Positions 17,741 through 25,649 of a stretch of DNA of 64,000 nt are shown piece after piece. Origin of the DNA: an uncultured Chloroflexota bacterium (lineage in GTDB: Bacteria; Chloroflexota; Anaerolineae; UBA4142; SHND01); assembly GCA_937870825.1 (NCBI GenBank), contig CALMZO010000151.1:83592-147591 (forward strand), in the 5' to 3' direction. Position numbers and translations under genes: made by a program. The stretch's first letter is position 1. Each line of letters opens with the position of its first letter. The notes beneath the pieces are model-generated. The model was given only the letters and a program-made list of their open reading frames with translations. It was not told the DNA's origin and made no database searches.

Positions 17741-18718
17741 TCAAGGGCGGCTTTTCGATTTTCGAGCGCGCATCTCCGTTCGGGGCGAGTTTTCAATTGG
17801 CTTGTTTCGTTTTTCCCTGCGCTCTGCGCGTTTTGCATTGCGTTTGTCAATGTGAGTTGACGGTTTTGCTTTTGCCCAGCCCGGTTTTCGCTTGGGCAAT
17901 GTGCGCTTTACATTTGACGCCTCACGCTTGGCGCCCGAGGGCTTGCGTTGTGCGCTCAATGTGTCTCCTTTCTCGTTTCTCTTTTTTGCAGACGCGCTGT
18001 TTTTTAGCTGAGCGACTTCATCCTTGCTCAATTTTCGCCATTCGCCAATTTTCAAATTTCCGAGTTTCAAAAAACCCATGCGGACGCGAATCAACCGTTT
18101 GACAGGATGTCCCAATGCCGCGCACATGTGACGAATCTGGCGTTTTTTGCCTTCGTGCAAAATAATTCGCAGCCACGTTTCGTCGCGTCCCGCTTCGCCG
18201 AACGGTTGACTGCGCCCGGCGCGTTCCGCGCTGTCTGCGCGCAGCCATTCGCCGTCGTACAAAATGCCGCGTTCGAGGCGTTCCATCACTTTGTCATCCG
18301 GCGAACCAAATACGAGCGCGAGATATTCTTTTTCGTGTTCGTAACGCGGATGCGTCAACCGATTCGCGAGTTCGCCGTCATTCGTGAGCAGCAGCATCCC
18401 TTCGCTCATCAAGTCCAACCGCCCCGCCGCAAACAAGCGCCGCCCATCGGGAACGAGGTCGAGCGCGGTTTTTAATTCCGCCGTGTCATCGCGGTCCGAA
18501 ATATAGTTGCGCGGTTTATTCAAGATATAGTACGCTTTGGTTTCAATCGCAACGAGTTGATTGTCCACCAAAATTTTATCGCGTTCGGGGTCCGCTTGCG
18601 CGCCGAGTTGATTGACGACTTGGCCATTCACGCGCACGCGTCCCGCCAAAATCATTTCTTCGGCGTGACGACGCGAGGCGATGCCCGCTTGAGCTAAAAG
18701 TTTCTGAAGACGTTCCAT
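17741..18718 (-). CDS. Pseudouridine synthase, RsuA/RluB family, with basic tail
   Basis: This 325-aa protein starts MERLQKLLAQAGIASRRHAEEMI, an S4 RNA-binding domain, followed by the RsuA-like catalytic domain with GRLDLMSEGMLLLTNDG, where the Asp is catalytic. It should convert a specific uridine in 23S rRNA (RluB type) or 16S rRNA (RsuA type). From about residue 235 the protein carries a roughly 90-residue tail of Lys, Arg, Ser and Pro, probably disordered and RNA-binding. The first ATG (18721) overlaps the hicA stop as ATGATG; the second ATG (18718) is used here because the family starts MERLQ. Confidence 0.9.
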   Translation of the reverse strand: MERLQKLLAQAGIASRRHAEEMILAGRVRVNGQVVNQLGAQADPERDKILVDNQLVAIETKAYYILNKPRNYISDRDDTAELKTALDLVPDGRRLFAAGRLDLMSEGMLLLTNDGELANRLTHPRYEHEKEYLALVFGSPDDKVMERLERGILYDGEWLRADSAERAGRSQPFGEAGRDETWLRIILHEGKKRQIRHMCAALGHPVKRLIRVRMGFLKLGNLKIGEWRKLSKDEVAQLKNSASAKKRNEKGDTLSAQRKPSGAKREASNVKRTLPKRKPGWAKAKPSTHIDKRNAKRAERREKRNKPIENSPRTEMRARKSKSRP

Positions 18719-18945
18719 CACAACAAATCCTCGAGTTCTTGTTTGCTTATTCCTACTTGACCCAACATATTGAGAAGAGTGCCGGGAGGAATATTCTTGG
18801 TCCGATGAAATGCAACCGTAACACGTCTTTTCGTTAGCGGATGGCGATACATACGATGACTTCCTTTGGCGCGCCGAAAGACAAAGCCCAGTTTTTCGAT
18901 AACGCGAATAAAGTCAGGAGCCGTGATGCGCGCAAGCTTTGCCAT
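18718..18945 (-). CDS. hicA: HicA-family toxin
   Basis: This 75-aa protein has the HicA fold: an N-terminal helix (APDFIRVIEKLGFVFRR), the active-site GSHRMY with the catalytic His, and RRVTVAFH followed by IPPGTLLNMLGQVGIS. HicA is a ribosome-independent mRNA interferase. Its start codon overlaps the hicB stop (TAATG) and its stop overlaps the start region of the rluB-like gene (ATGATG). It is therefore locked between its antitoxin and a housekeeping rRNA modification gene. Confidence 0.88.
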   Translation of the reverse strand: MAKLARITAPDFIRVIEKLGFVFRRAKGSHRMYRHPLTKRRVTVAFHRTKNIPPGTLLNMLGQVGISKQELEDLL

Positions 18946-19184
18946 TATGCAGCTACCGCGAGCTGAACTTGTTCAATATGGTCTTCGGGAATTGGCTCGC
19001 CTTCTTCTTCAAGGTCTTTAAGGTAAAGTTCGATTGCCTCGCGAATATTTGTTAGAGCTTGGGCGCGATTTTCACCATAGCTAAAACATCCAGGCAACGC
19101 AGGTACGGATGCATTGTAGTACCCCATGAAATCGGGGGCTGTTTCTGGTTGCAAAAGGATTGTAAAAGTAAGGTTTTTGTTCAT
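18945..19184 (-). CDS. hicB: HicB-family antitoxin
   Basis: This 79-aa protein has the partial RNase H-like HicB fold (YYNASVPALPGCFSYGENRAQALTNIREAIELYL) that binds and neutralises HicA. There is no obvious DNA-binding domain at the C-terminus, as in the short HicB group. The second ATG is chosen because AGGAG lies 9 nt before it, whereas the first ATG (19193) is only 2 nt from that site. The gene precedes hicA, an order found in part of the family. Confidence 0.85.
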   Translation of the reverse strand: MNKNLTFTILLQPETAPDFMGYYNASVPALPGCFSYGENRAQALTNIREAIELYLKDLEEEGEPIPEDHIEQVQLAVAA

Positions 19185-19197
19185 TGTCTCCATCTCC

Positions 19198-19332
19198 TCA
19201 TCGTTCTAAAGTCTTTTCAATCCGCCGGTCAGGAATCAACCAAATGAGCGCGACAAAAACATACCACGCGTACGCAAGCCACGCGTTGATGAAAGCCAAC
19301 GGAATTGCGAACGCATACGGTACGAGCGAAAT
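19198..19332 (-). pseudogene. Remnant of a TMEM175 (DUF1211) channel gene, 3' end
   Basis: Between the scpB stop and the hicB ribosome site one frame codes for 44 residues ending in a stop. They include AFAIPLAFINAWLAYAWYVF and IWLIPDRRIEK, which match my recollection of the last transmembrane helix and tail of bacterial TMEM175-like potassium channels. No start or upstream part exists, so this is a fragment. Its TGA lies just before the hicB ribosome site, suggesting that hicBA or the scpB side replaced the rest of the gene. Confidence 0.6.
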
Positions 19333-19956
19333 TTAGTTCTCAACGGGAATCCGTTCATTCTCGATGCTAACATCCAGCTCACGCCTCCGAGTCTCAAGAG
19401 TCGGCAACACCGGCATCATCTCTTCGGGCAGCGGTGGCAACTGTTCCAAACTCGTCAGACCAAAATAATGCAAAAAGTCGAACGTCGTCGCATAGAGCGT
19501 CGGATGCCCTACCGTGTCCAATTCACCGACGGGTTCGATGAGATTCCGCGCGAGCAATGTGTGAATCACACCGTCGCAATTCACGCCGCGAATGTTTTCG
19601 ATTTGTGGACGCGTGACAGGTTGACGATACGCGATGATGGCAAGCGTTTCCAACGCGGCGGGCGAAAGACGCGGCGCGGTGTCGAGTCCCAAATACTTGC
19701 CGACTTGTTCCGAAACTTCGGGCGCGCTTACAAACTGCACGCGTTCGCGCATACGCTGCAATCGAATCCCGCGCGACGAAAAATCATTTTCAATTTCCAT
19801 CAGCGCGTTTTCAATGGTCGCGGCGTCCTGTTCCAACGCCTGCGCCAACGTTTCGACAGAAACGGGTCCGTCCGAAACGAGAACAAACGCCTCCACCAAC
19901 GTTTTCAAATTCGCCGCGAAATTCACCGCGGCTGCGTTTTGCGATTCCTCAGTCAT
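19333..19956 (-). CDS. scpB: Segregation and condensation protein B
   Basis: This 207-aa double winged-helix partner of ScpA binds the kleisin in the SMC complex. Family blocks are VSVETLAQAL near the N-terminus, LSPAALETLAIIAYRQPVTR in the middle, and GVNCDGVIHTLLARNLIEPVG. The start codon abuts a 12-unit heptad array. scpA lies at 5599-6366, so the usual scpAB pair has been split. Confidence 0.92.
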   Translation of the reverse strand: MTEESQNAAAVNFAANLKTLVEAFVLVSDGPVSVETLAQALEQDAATIENALMEIENDFSSRGIRLQRMRERVQFVSAPEVSEQVGKYLGLDTAPRLSPAALETLAIIAYRQPVTRPQIENIRGVNCDGVIHTLLARNLIEPVGELDTVGHPTLYATTFDFLHYFGLTSLEQLPPLPEEMMPVLPTLETRRRELDVSIENERIPVEN

Positions 19957-20038
19957 GGTTCGTGGTTCGTTGGTGATGTGTCATTCGTCGTTCGTCATTC
20001 GTCATTTTGAATTTCGTATTTCGCATTTGTCATTTCGC
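19955..20038. repeat. Heptad-periodic array, ATTCGTC family, 12 units
   Basis: Twelve consecutive 7-nt units without phase loss (ATGGTTC, GTGGTTC, GTTGGTG, ATGTGTC, ATTCGTC, GTTCGTC, ATTCGTC, ATTTTGA, ATTTCGT, ATTTCGC, ATTTGTC, ATTTCGC). The array fills the whole gap from the scpB start codon to the stop codon and last codons of the AmaP-like gene. Confidence 0.85.
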
Positions 20039-20659
20039 TGCCGCTTCATTCGCTTCTTCTTGTTTCGCGGAAATCAGGCGCGGCAAATCCATTTTGGGCA
20101 AATCGGTCACGCCTTTTTTCGGCGTTTTCATCTGTTCCAATTTAATTTGCACTTTGCCCACGCGCAAACCGAGGCCCCCTTCCAACACGGTGCGCGCAAC
20201 ATCCATCACCTGATTCGTCTTTTGTTTCACATCCACATCGGACGTTGTAACCAAATCCACCATCACATCCACACCATCGCCTTTGCCCTTGAATACTTTG
20301 GGCTGCGCGCGAAGCACGCCCGGCAGCGGGTCAAGTGCGTACTGCAATTGTGTCATAATCGCGTCCGCGCTCATCAAGACGTCCGCGCCCTGAATGGACT
20401 TGAGACGCATTCGCAGTTTGCCGCTCGGCATGAGTTCCAAATACAGCAGCAGCAACGAAAACACCAACGCCAAAATCGCGACGCCGATGCAAAAGAATTG
20501 CGGCGGTCCCAATTGTTCTGCCGTAATGGCATTCAGCGCGGGCGTCAGTGTCGCTCCAATCGCGGGGCGTGCAAAAATAACTCCACCCACCGCCGCGCAC
20601 GAAAACAACACGACGAAAAGCAAAAGCATTACAATCAGAGTTCGATTGATGAAATTCAT
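20030..20659 (-). CDS. AmaP-like membrane-anchored Asp23-type protein
   Basis: This 209-aa protein has two N-terminal transmembrane helices (about residues 6-28 and 55-78). A soluble part follows with SIQGADVLMSADAIMTQLQYAL, DVMVDLVTTSDVDVKQ and GLRVGKVQIKLEQM. That arrangement is typical of AmaP (alkaline shock response membrane anchor), whose domain resembles Asp23/Gls24; it is thought to take part in the cell-envelope stress response. No Asp23 gene is adjacent. The ATG at 20659 has GAGG about 7 nt upstream and a -10 box TATAAT at 20691-20696 (minus). The last codons and the stop come from the heptad array. Confidence 0.7.
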   Translation of the reverse strand: MNFINRTLIVMLLLFVVLFSCAAVGGVIFARPAIGATLTPALNAITAEQLGPPQFFCIGVAILALVFSLLLLYLELMPSGKLRMRLKSIQGADVLMSADAIMTQLQYALDPLPGVLRAQPKVFKGKGDGVDVMVDLVTTSDVDVKQKTNQVMDVARTVLEGGLGLRVGKVQIKLEQMKTPKKGVTDLPKMDLPRLISAKQEEANEAAAK

Positions 20660-20699
20660 GATGGCACCTCGCGGAACAAGAATGACGCGTATTATATCT

Positions 20700-23513
20700 C
20701 TATTCCGAAATTTCCAGACGATATTGAAAACGCCCCACACGCACAAGAATCGTTGCGCCAAGCGCAATGCCCAGCAACGCCAACCCAACGCCCGACAAAA
20801 TCAAACCGACATAGAACGCGCCCGGGCGATACAAAAACTCGACGCGATGTGAACCTTCCGGCAGCAATACCGCGCGAAAAATCACGTCCGCGCGCGTCAT
20901 CGGCGCGGGGGCGCCGTCCACCAAAACGGTCCAGCCCGGGTCCCACGCGTCCGCCAACACCAAATATCCTTCCGAATCCAGACGCGCTTCAATCACCACG
21001 CGTTCATTTTCGTACAACATAATGTCCGCGCGCTCGTTGAATCCTTGCCCCACATCCGTTTCAAATTCGGGACCTTCGGCGACATAAATTTCCGCGTTCG
21101 GTTCGGGCGAACGCAATTGGCGAAATGCCTCCGCGTCGTCCGCGCGTTTGACATTGTGCGTGATAAAGGCACGCGGCGACGCGTCTTGATTTTCATACAC
21201 CGCGACATCTTCACTGCGGTACACCAACGCATGTCGCCCTTTGCCTAACAACGGCGCGAGGTCCAGCGCCGCGTCGCCTGTCAAAAGTTTTATGCTCTGA
21301 ATGTGCAACAGCCCCGCGTCAATTTTGGGTTCGACGCGCAGCGACACAATCGGCGCGGGTGAATCGGCAAAATTGAGGCGTGTGCGAAACGTGTGTCCGA
21401 CATGGTTTTCAATCGGAAAGGCGGAACGCGCGGGAAACGACGACGCGATTTCGGGGCGCGCATGTTGAATCGTCCGCAACACATCGCTGCGCTCATACGC
21501 CCATTCCGCCGTATCGCGTCCGGCTTGAAGCTGCACGCGATATTCTTTGCCGTTTTCGTCTGTCAAAATCACATCGGCAACCGGCGCGCCGTTTTGCAAA
21601 CTTGCAGATTGCGCGAGTGACGATTCGATTTCGATGCTGTCGGAATCCACAATCGAAAATTCGAGCGGCGCGGAAATCGCGTCGAGCAAAAAGGGATTGT
21701 AAACGTCCGCCGCTTCCGTTTTGGGGTCAACCGGCAAAAGTTGCGGAATCAAAAAATAACGCGCGCCCAATTTATTCAACATCACGGGCGAAGGATTCGT
21801 GAGAAATTCGCGCGTATTGCGCGGCGTCAATGGCGTGTAACCATGCGCGGCACTCACATCGTGCGCGGCATTGAGATTCGGATACAAACTTGCGTTCATC
21901 ACCGATGTCCACGGCAAAATCCATTCGCTCGTGAACACGCGCGCATAGTTTTGCAAATTCAAATGTTCGAGCACGCGCGGGCGCGGAAAAATTTCGGCGC
22001 GCGGCGCGATTTGATTGTACGTCAGCGCATACACCGAACTGAACGCCAACAAATCAATGAGCGTGAGCCCCAACGCCGCAGTCGTAAAAAACGCGCGGCT
22101 CGTTTGCGAGGCGCGCAGGGCGAGCAGCAGCGGGAGCGCGCCAAAAAGGACAGGCAAGCCGCGCCACGCGTCGAGCCACGCCTCCACGCTCAACACATTG
22201 ACAAAGACAAGAATAACAATGGTGAGCAATAACGTCGCCGTGAACGTCAGCAGCGCGCTGCGAAACATTTTTGACGTAAAGGTTTTCGCGCGCAGCGCGT
22301 CGAATCCAAACCCCGCGAGGAGCGCCAACGCAAAGGCAAACGGAAATAAAAAGCGCGCGGGGACGCGAAAGAGATTAAACAAAGGCAGCGCGCGCAGGGC
22401 GGGATACAGCGGAGTATGTCCGCCAAACGCGAGGAGCAGCGCGCCGAGCGCGAGCAAAACCCAAAACAAAATTTTCCACTCGCGTTTCAAAAAAATCGCG
22501 GCAATGGCAAATACCAACGGCAAACTCCCAATGTACGCAATCACTTCGACGGACGTATTCGGAAATGGGTTGCCGCGCAAAAAGGGCGCGCCGAGCAGCG
22601 CGAGATAGAGCGGATTGTACGAAAACGTCGTAAAAAATTCTTGGTCCACCCCCCCCGCCCGCGCGGACTGTTGCGCGAATTCAAACGACGGCAGCAATTG
22701 CGCCGATGCGATGAGCGCGCCGAGTGCGAGCGCGACGAATGGAATGACGAATGACGAATGACGAATGATAAATGACCGCTCTACTTTAACGTCCTTTGTC
22801 CTTCGTCCCGCGTCAATCGCCTTTGCGACAACGTACACCCCAAACACCACACCATTTATCAACGCGAACTGCGGATGCCCGCCGAGCCACTGCAACGCGA
22901 ACGCGAGCGTCAGCAATGTCCACATGAGCAGGCGATGAAAACCCGCGCGCCATTGTTCGTACAAATACAAAAGCCAGGGCAGCCACGCCGCTACACTCAA
23001 TACGTTCGGATGCGTGATGCGCGCCGCGCCGAATCCGCCGAGCATGAGCGTCAACGCCGCAATCGTCGCGCCCGTTGTCGAAATATGTTTCACGCGCGCA
23101 AACAAAAAAAGTCCCGCGCCGAGAAACGCGAGATGGAGCAAAATATCATAATTGAGCGCGAGGTCAATCGGAAGCACGCGATAGAGAACGAGATGGAGCG
23201 GATACAACGCGCCTGTTTGCATTTCGGCAAGGAGCGGAATGCCGGTCAAAATTTCGGGCTGCCACAACGGCAAGCGTCCTTCGCGCAGCGCGTCGGCGTA
23301 CAACACGCGTGTCGGAAAAAAGAAACGCGCAAGGTCGCCGAAAAAAAACATGCCGAGCCCGAACGTTGCGCGCCAATAAAAAACAAACGGGACGAGGATA
23401 ACAAAAGCGAGGGCGAGCCAATCGTAAAATTTACGAAACCCGTTTTCTTTGCCTGTGGTGCCGAGAAAACGGGTCTGTAAAATTTCGTCAGCGGATTGTT
23501 TAGGGTCCGACAT
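20700..23513 (-). CDS. YfhO-family multi-pass membrane protein
   Basis: This 937-aa protein has about a dozen hydrophobic segments and a large extracytoplasmic C-terminal part. The YfhO hallmarks are GDLARFFFPTRVLYADALREG near the N-terminus, PHLVLY-like helices, LFRVPARFLFPFAFALALLAGFG, and the C-terminal ADAWDPGWTVLVDGAP followed by EGSHRVEFLYRPGAF and a final helix. Members resemble GT-C glycosyltransferases acting in teichoic acid or glycan glycosylation. The start (ATG 23513) overlaps the upstream gene by 14 nt. Two repeats lie inside the frame: a palindrome at 23437-23474 (QTRFLGTTGKENGFRKF) and a heptad array at 22742-22776 (SFIIRHSSFVI). Confidence 0.82.
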   Translation of the reverse strand: MSDPKQSADEILQTRFLGTTGKENGFRKFYDWLALAFVILVPFVFYWRATFGLGMFFFGDLARFFFPTRVLYADALREGRLPLWQPEILTGIPLLAEMQTGALYPLHLVLYRVLPIDLALNYDILLHLAFLGAGLFLFARVKHISTTGATIAALTLMLGGFGAARITHPNVLSVAAWLPWLLYLYEQWRAGFHRLLMWTLLTLAFALQWLGGHPQFALINGVVFGVYVVAKAIDAGRRTKDVKVERSFIIRHSSFVIPFVALALGALIASAQLLPSFEFAQQSARAGGVDQEFFTTFSYNPLYLALLGAPFLRGNPFPNTSVEVIAYIGSLPLVFAIAAIFLKREWKILFWVLLALGALLLAFGGHTPLYPALRALPLFNLFRVPARFLFPFAFALALLAGFGFDALRAKTFTSKMFRSALLTFTATLLLTIVILVFVNVLSVEAWLDAWRGLPVLFGALPLLLALRASQTSRAFFTTAALGLTLIDLLAFSSVYALTYNQIAPRAEIFPRPRVLEHLNLQNYARVFTSEWILPWTSVMNASLYPNLNAAHDVSAAHGYTPLTPRNTREFLTNPSPVMLNKLGARYFLIPQLLPVDPKTEAADVYNPFLLDAISAPLEFSIVDSDSIEIESSLAQSASLQNGAPVADVILTDENGKEYRVQLQAGRDTAEWAYERSDVLRTIQHARPEIASSFPARSAFPIENHVGHTFRTRLNFADSPAPIVSLRVEPKIDAGLLHIQSIKLLTGDAALDLAPLLGKGRHALVYRSEDVAVYENQDASPRAFITHNVKRADDAEAFRQLRSPEPNAEIYVAEGPEFETDVGQGFNERADIMLYENERVVIEARLDSEGYLVLADAWDPGWTVLVDGAPAPMTRADVIFRAVLLPEGSHRVEFLYRPGAFYVGLILSGVGLALLGIALGATILVRVGRFQYRLEISE
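22742..22776. repeat. Heptad-periodic array inside the YfhO-like gene, GAATGAC family
   Basis: Five 7-nt units (GAATGAC three times, GAATGAT, AAATGAC) lie within the open frame and code for SFIIRHSSFVI just before a transmembrane helix. Confidence 0.8.
23437..23474. repeat. Palindrome inside the 5' part of the YfhO-like gene
   Basis: AACCCGTTTTCT and AGAAAACGGGT pair across a 15-nt loop, with imperfect pairing continuing outward. It is the same core as the glmS terminator at 13940-13988, but here it is translated. Confidence 0.6.
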
Positions 23514-24711
23514 CTTGAACATTTGCTTGAGCTGTCGCAGGCACAATGCTTTCAACCTGGATTTTATCCGGCACACTCACGGCGCGCAACTCGCTTTGAT
23601 ACGAACCCGGCAAACAGCGCGGCACATCAATCACAATCTGCACATCATCCGGCGTCAGCGTTTGCAAAATCGGCAGCGGTCCCGACAAAATCACTTGCAC
23701 CGTCGCGGGCGAAATCTGCGTCGGCAAATTGCACGACGCGCTCGAGTCCACTTGCCGCTGCACCGTGAGTCCGCTCAATACCGGTTCGATTGCCACGCGC
23801 AGCATCACATCATTCGCATTCAAGACCGAAACGCCCTCCGGTAATTTTAACCGCAGCCGCTGCGTCAGACTTTCTTTTGCGCCATTCACATCGAGCGCTT
23901 CGGTTTCGACAAAACCGCCGAGTTGATTCAACGCGTCCGGCGCGCCGACGAGCGTGACCGTCGCGGGGTCCACACTGATGTCGCTCACCCAGTAGCCCGA
24001 CGCAACGTTGCCGCTCATCACTGCCTTGACTGCCGCGTCTTTGTAGCCCACGCGTTGTTCGACCGAAATCGCGACGGTGACAGTGGACGGTTCAATTTTC
24101 AAGTTTTGAATTTGCGCGCCCTGCGCGTCGTACAACAAAACGCTCGCTTGGCGCTCCACATCCGTTTTTGCCCCGCGCAGCGCCACTTCGACAGTCGCAT
24201 CGTTGATGCGTTGAATATCGTTTTGCGGACCCGTTATCATCACTGTTGCCGGAGAAACCTGCGGCGCTTTCATCACATAGCCGAGGGGCGCTTCATCCAA
24301 CACACGCACGCGCACTTGAATCGCGACGGTCGAAATTTTTTCTACCCGCACCTGCACGCTCGGCGGGTCAATCGCCAACACGCGCACACTTGGGTCGTCG
24401 CTGGTTGCATTGAGCTGTACCGTGTGTTCGCCTTCGCTCAAGCCGCCCAAATCCGCCGTGATGCGAAAATTGGAATTGTCCAACGAGTCCCAATGATTCG
24501 TCGCCGTTCGAATGCGCACACGCGCCGCGAGACGCGAAGGGTCAAGCAATGTCATTTCCTGACTGCGATTGACAAACTGTATCGGAATCGCATCGGGGAA
24601 CAAACCTTCACGTAACGGGTTTTCTTCGTTCGTCGCCACAATCCAGACCACAATGGCAAAAAAAAGTGCCATGAGAATGGACGACGCATTCGAAACCAAA
24701 GAACGGAACAT
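23500..24711 (-). CDS. cdaR: YbbR-like domain protein (CdaR-like)
   Basis: This 403-aa protein has one N-terminal transmembrane helix (about 8-27, ILMALFFAIVVWIVATNEENP) and an extracytoplasmic part of about four YbbR repeats, each a 75-80 residue beta-rich unit (such as VQIRVRVLDEAPLGYVM and VAISVEQRVGYKDAAV). CdaR binds and tunes the diadenylate cyclase CdaA, encoded just upstream. There is no ribosome site: the start is preceded by a T-rich stretch and a heptad array. The gap of 89 nt to cdaA holds that array. Confidence 0.88.
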   Translation of the reverse strand: MFRSLVSNASSILMALFFAIVVWIVATNEENPLREGLFPDAIPIQFVNRSQEMTLLDPSRLAARVRIRTATNHWDSLDNSNFRITADLGGLSEGEHTVQLNATSDDPSVRVLAIDPPSVQVRVEKISTVAIQVRVRVLDEAPLGYVMKAPQVSPATVMITGPQNDIQRINDATVEVALRGAKTDVERQASVLLYDAQGAQIQNLKIEPSTVTVAISVEQRVGYKDAAVKAVMSGNVASGYWVSDISVDPATVTLVGAPDALNQLGGFVETEALDVNGAKESLTQRLRLKLPEGVSVLNANDVMLRVAIEPVLSGLTVQRQVDSSASCNLPTQISPATVQVILSGPLPILQTLTPDDVQIVIDVPRCLPGSYQSELRAVSVPDKIQVESIVPATAQANVQDVGP

Positions 24712-24742
24712 GAAAAAAAAGAAACGGAAAGAATGGAAAACA

Positions 24743-24770
24743 GGGAACCGGGAACCAGACCCGGTCCCTG
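24743..24770. repeat. Heptad-periodic array between cdaA and cdaR
   Basis: Units GGGAACC, GGGAACC, AGACCCG, GTCCCTG in 7-nt phase; the first two pair with the last two as an 11-bp stem with one bulge. The phase can be followed to about 24722 on the left. Confidence 0.55.
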
Positions 24771-24800
24771 ACTATTGGCTGCGCGCGCTCCCTGTCTCCA

Positions 24801-25646
24801 TCATTTGCCTACCGATGTGCTTTTCGTATTCGTCACACCGAGCAGCGGACCAAACAAGCGGCGCATCGAACTTGCCGGGGCGCGTCCCGTGTACAAATTT
24901 GTGAGTGCGCGGTTGAGATTGCCTTCATCCAGATTACGAAGCAGACGCCCATTGTGCGCGAGTGAGATTCCGCCTGTTTCTTCACTCACCACAATCGCGA
25001 TAGCGTCCGTGCTTTCGGTAATGCCCAATGCCGCGCGATGGCGCGTTCCCAAATCGCGGTCCACATCAGGATTTTCGGAAAGCGGGAGCATACAACTCGC
25101 CGCGAGAATGCGTTCGTCGCGAATGATGACCGCCCCGTCATGCAAATTCGTATGCTTGTTGAAAATCGTCAATAACAAATCCACCGAAACTTCGGCGTCA
25201 ATCTTGACGCCCGTGTCAATGTATTCTTGCAGTCCCGTGCGCCCTTCGAGAATGAGCAACGCGCCGCACAATTGGCGCGACAGTGTGCCGGCGGCGCGCG
25301 AGAGCGTCAACAAAAATTTTGTGGTGGTATCGGTGGCGCGTGCGCCGATTAAATTGCGCGGGCGGCCGAGTCGTTCAAAGGCGCGGCGCAGTTCGGGTTG
25401 AAAAATGACGGGGATTGCAACCAACAGCGCGGGGATGGAATTGCGAATGAGCCAATTGAACGCGGTGAGGTTTAGAAAGGTGCTGGCAAGCACGGCGACG
25501 AACGCGACCAAAAGAATCCCGCGCAGCAAAATCACCGCGCGGGTGCCGCGAACGAGGTAAAACAGTCCAAGAAAGACGAGCGCGACGAGGAGGATATCAA
25601 TGACGCTCGAAACATTCAGCCGTGCTAAAAGCTCTTGTTCACTCAA
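24801..25646 (-). CDS. cdaA: Diadenylate cyclase CdaA
   Basis: This 281-aa protein has three N-terminal transmembrane helices (within about 13-85) and a DAC domain that condenses two ATP into c-di-AMP. The catalytic motifs are NLHDGAVII (DGA) and GTRHRAALG (RHR). c-di-AMP controls potassium uptake and turgor in many Gram-positive-type bacteria and Chloroflexota. Neighbours are cdaR downstream and a TPR protein upstream, with 3 nt between that stop and the cdaA start. The usual third partner glmM is not in the window, although glmS is. Confidence 0.93.
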   Translation of the reverse strand: MSEQELLARLNVSSVIDILLVALVFLGLFYLVRGTRAVILLRGILLVAFVAVLASTFLNLTAFNWLIRNSIPALLVAIPVIFQPELRRAFERLGRPRNLIGARATDTTTKFLLTLSRAAGTLSRQLCGALLILEGRTGLQEYIDTGVKIDAEVSVDLLLTIFNKHTNLHDGAVIIRDERILAASCMLPLSENPDVDRDLGTRHRAALGITESTDAIAIVVSEETGGISLAHNGRLLRNLDEGNLNRALTNLYTGRAPASSMRRLFGPLLGVTNTKSTSVGK

Positions 25647-25649
25647 CGT

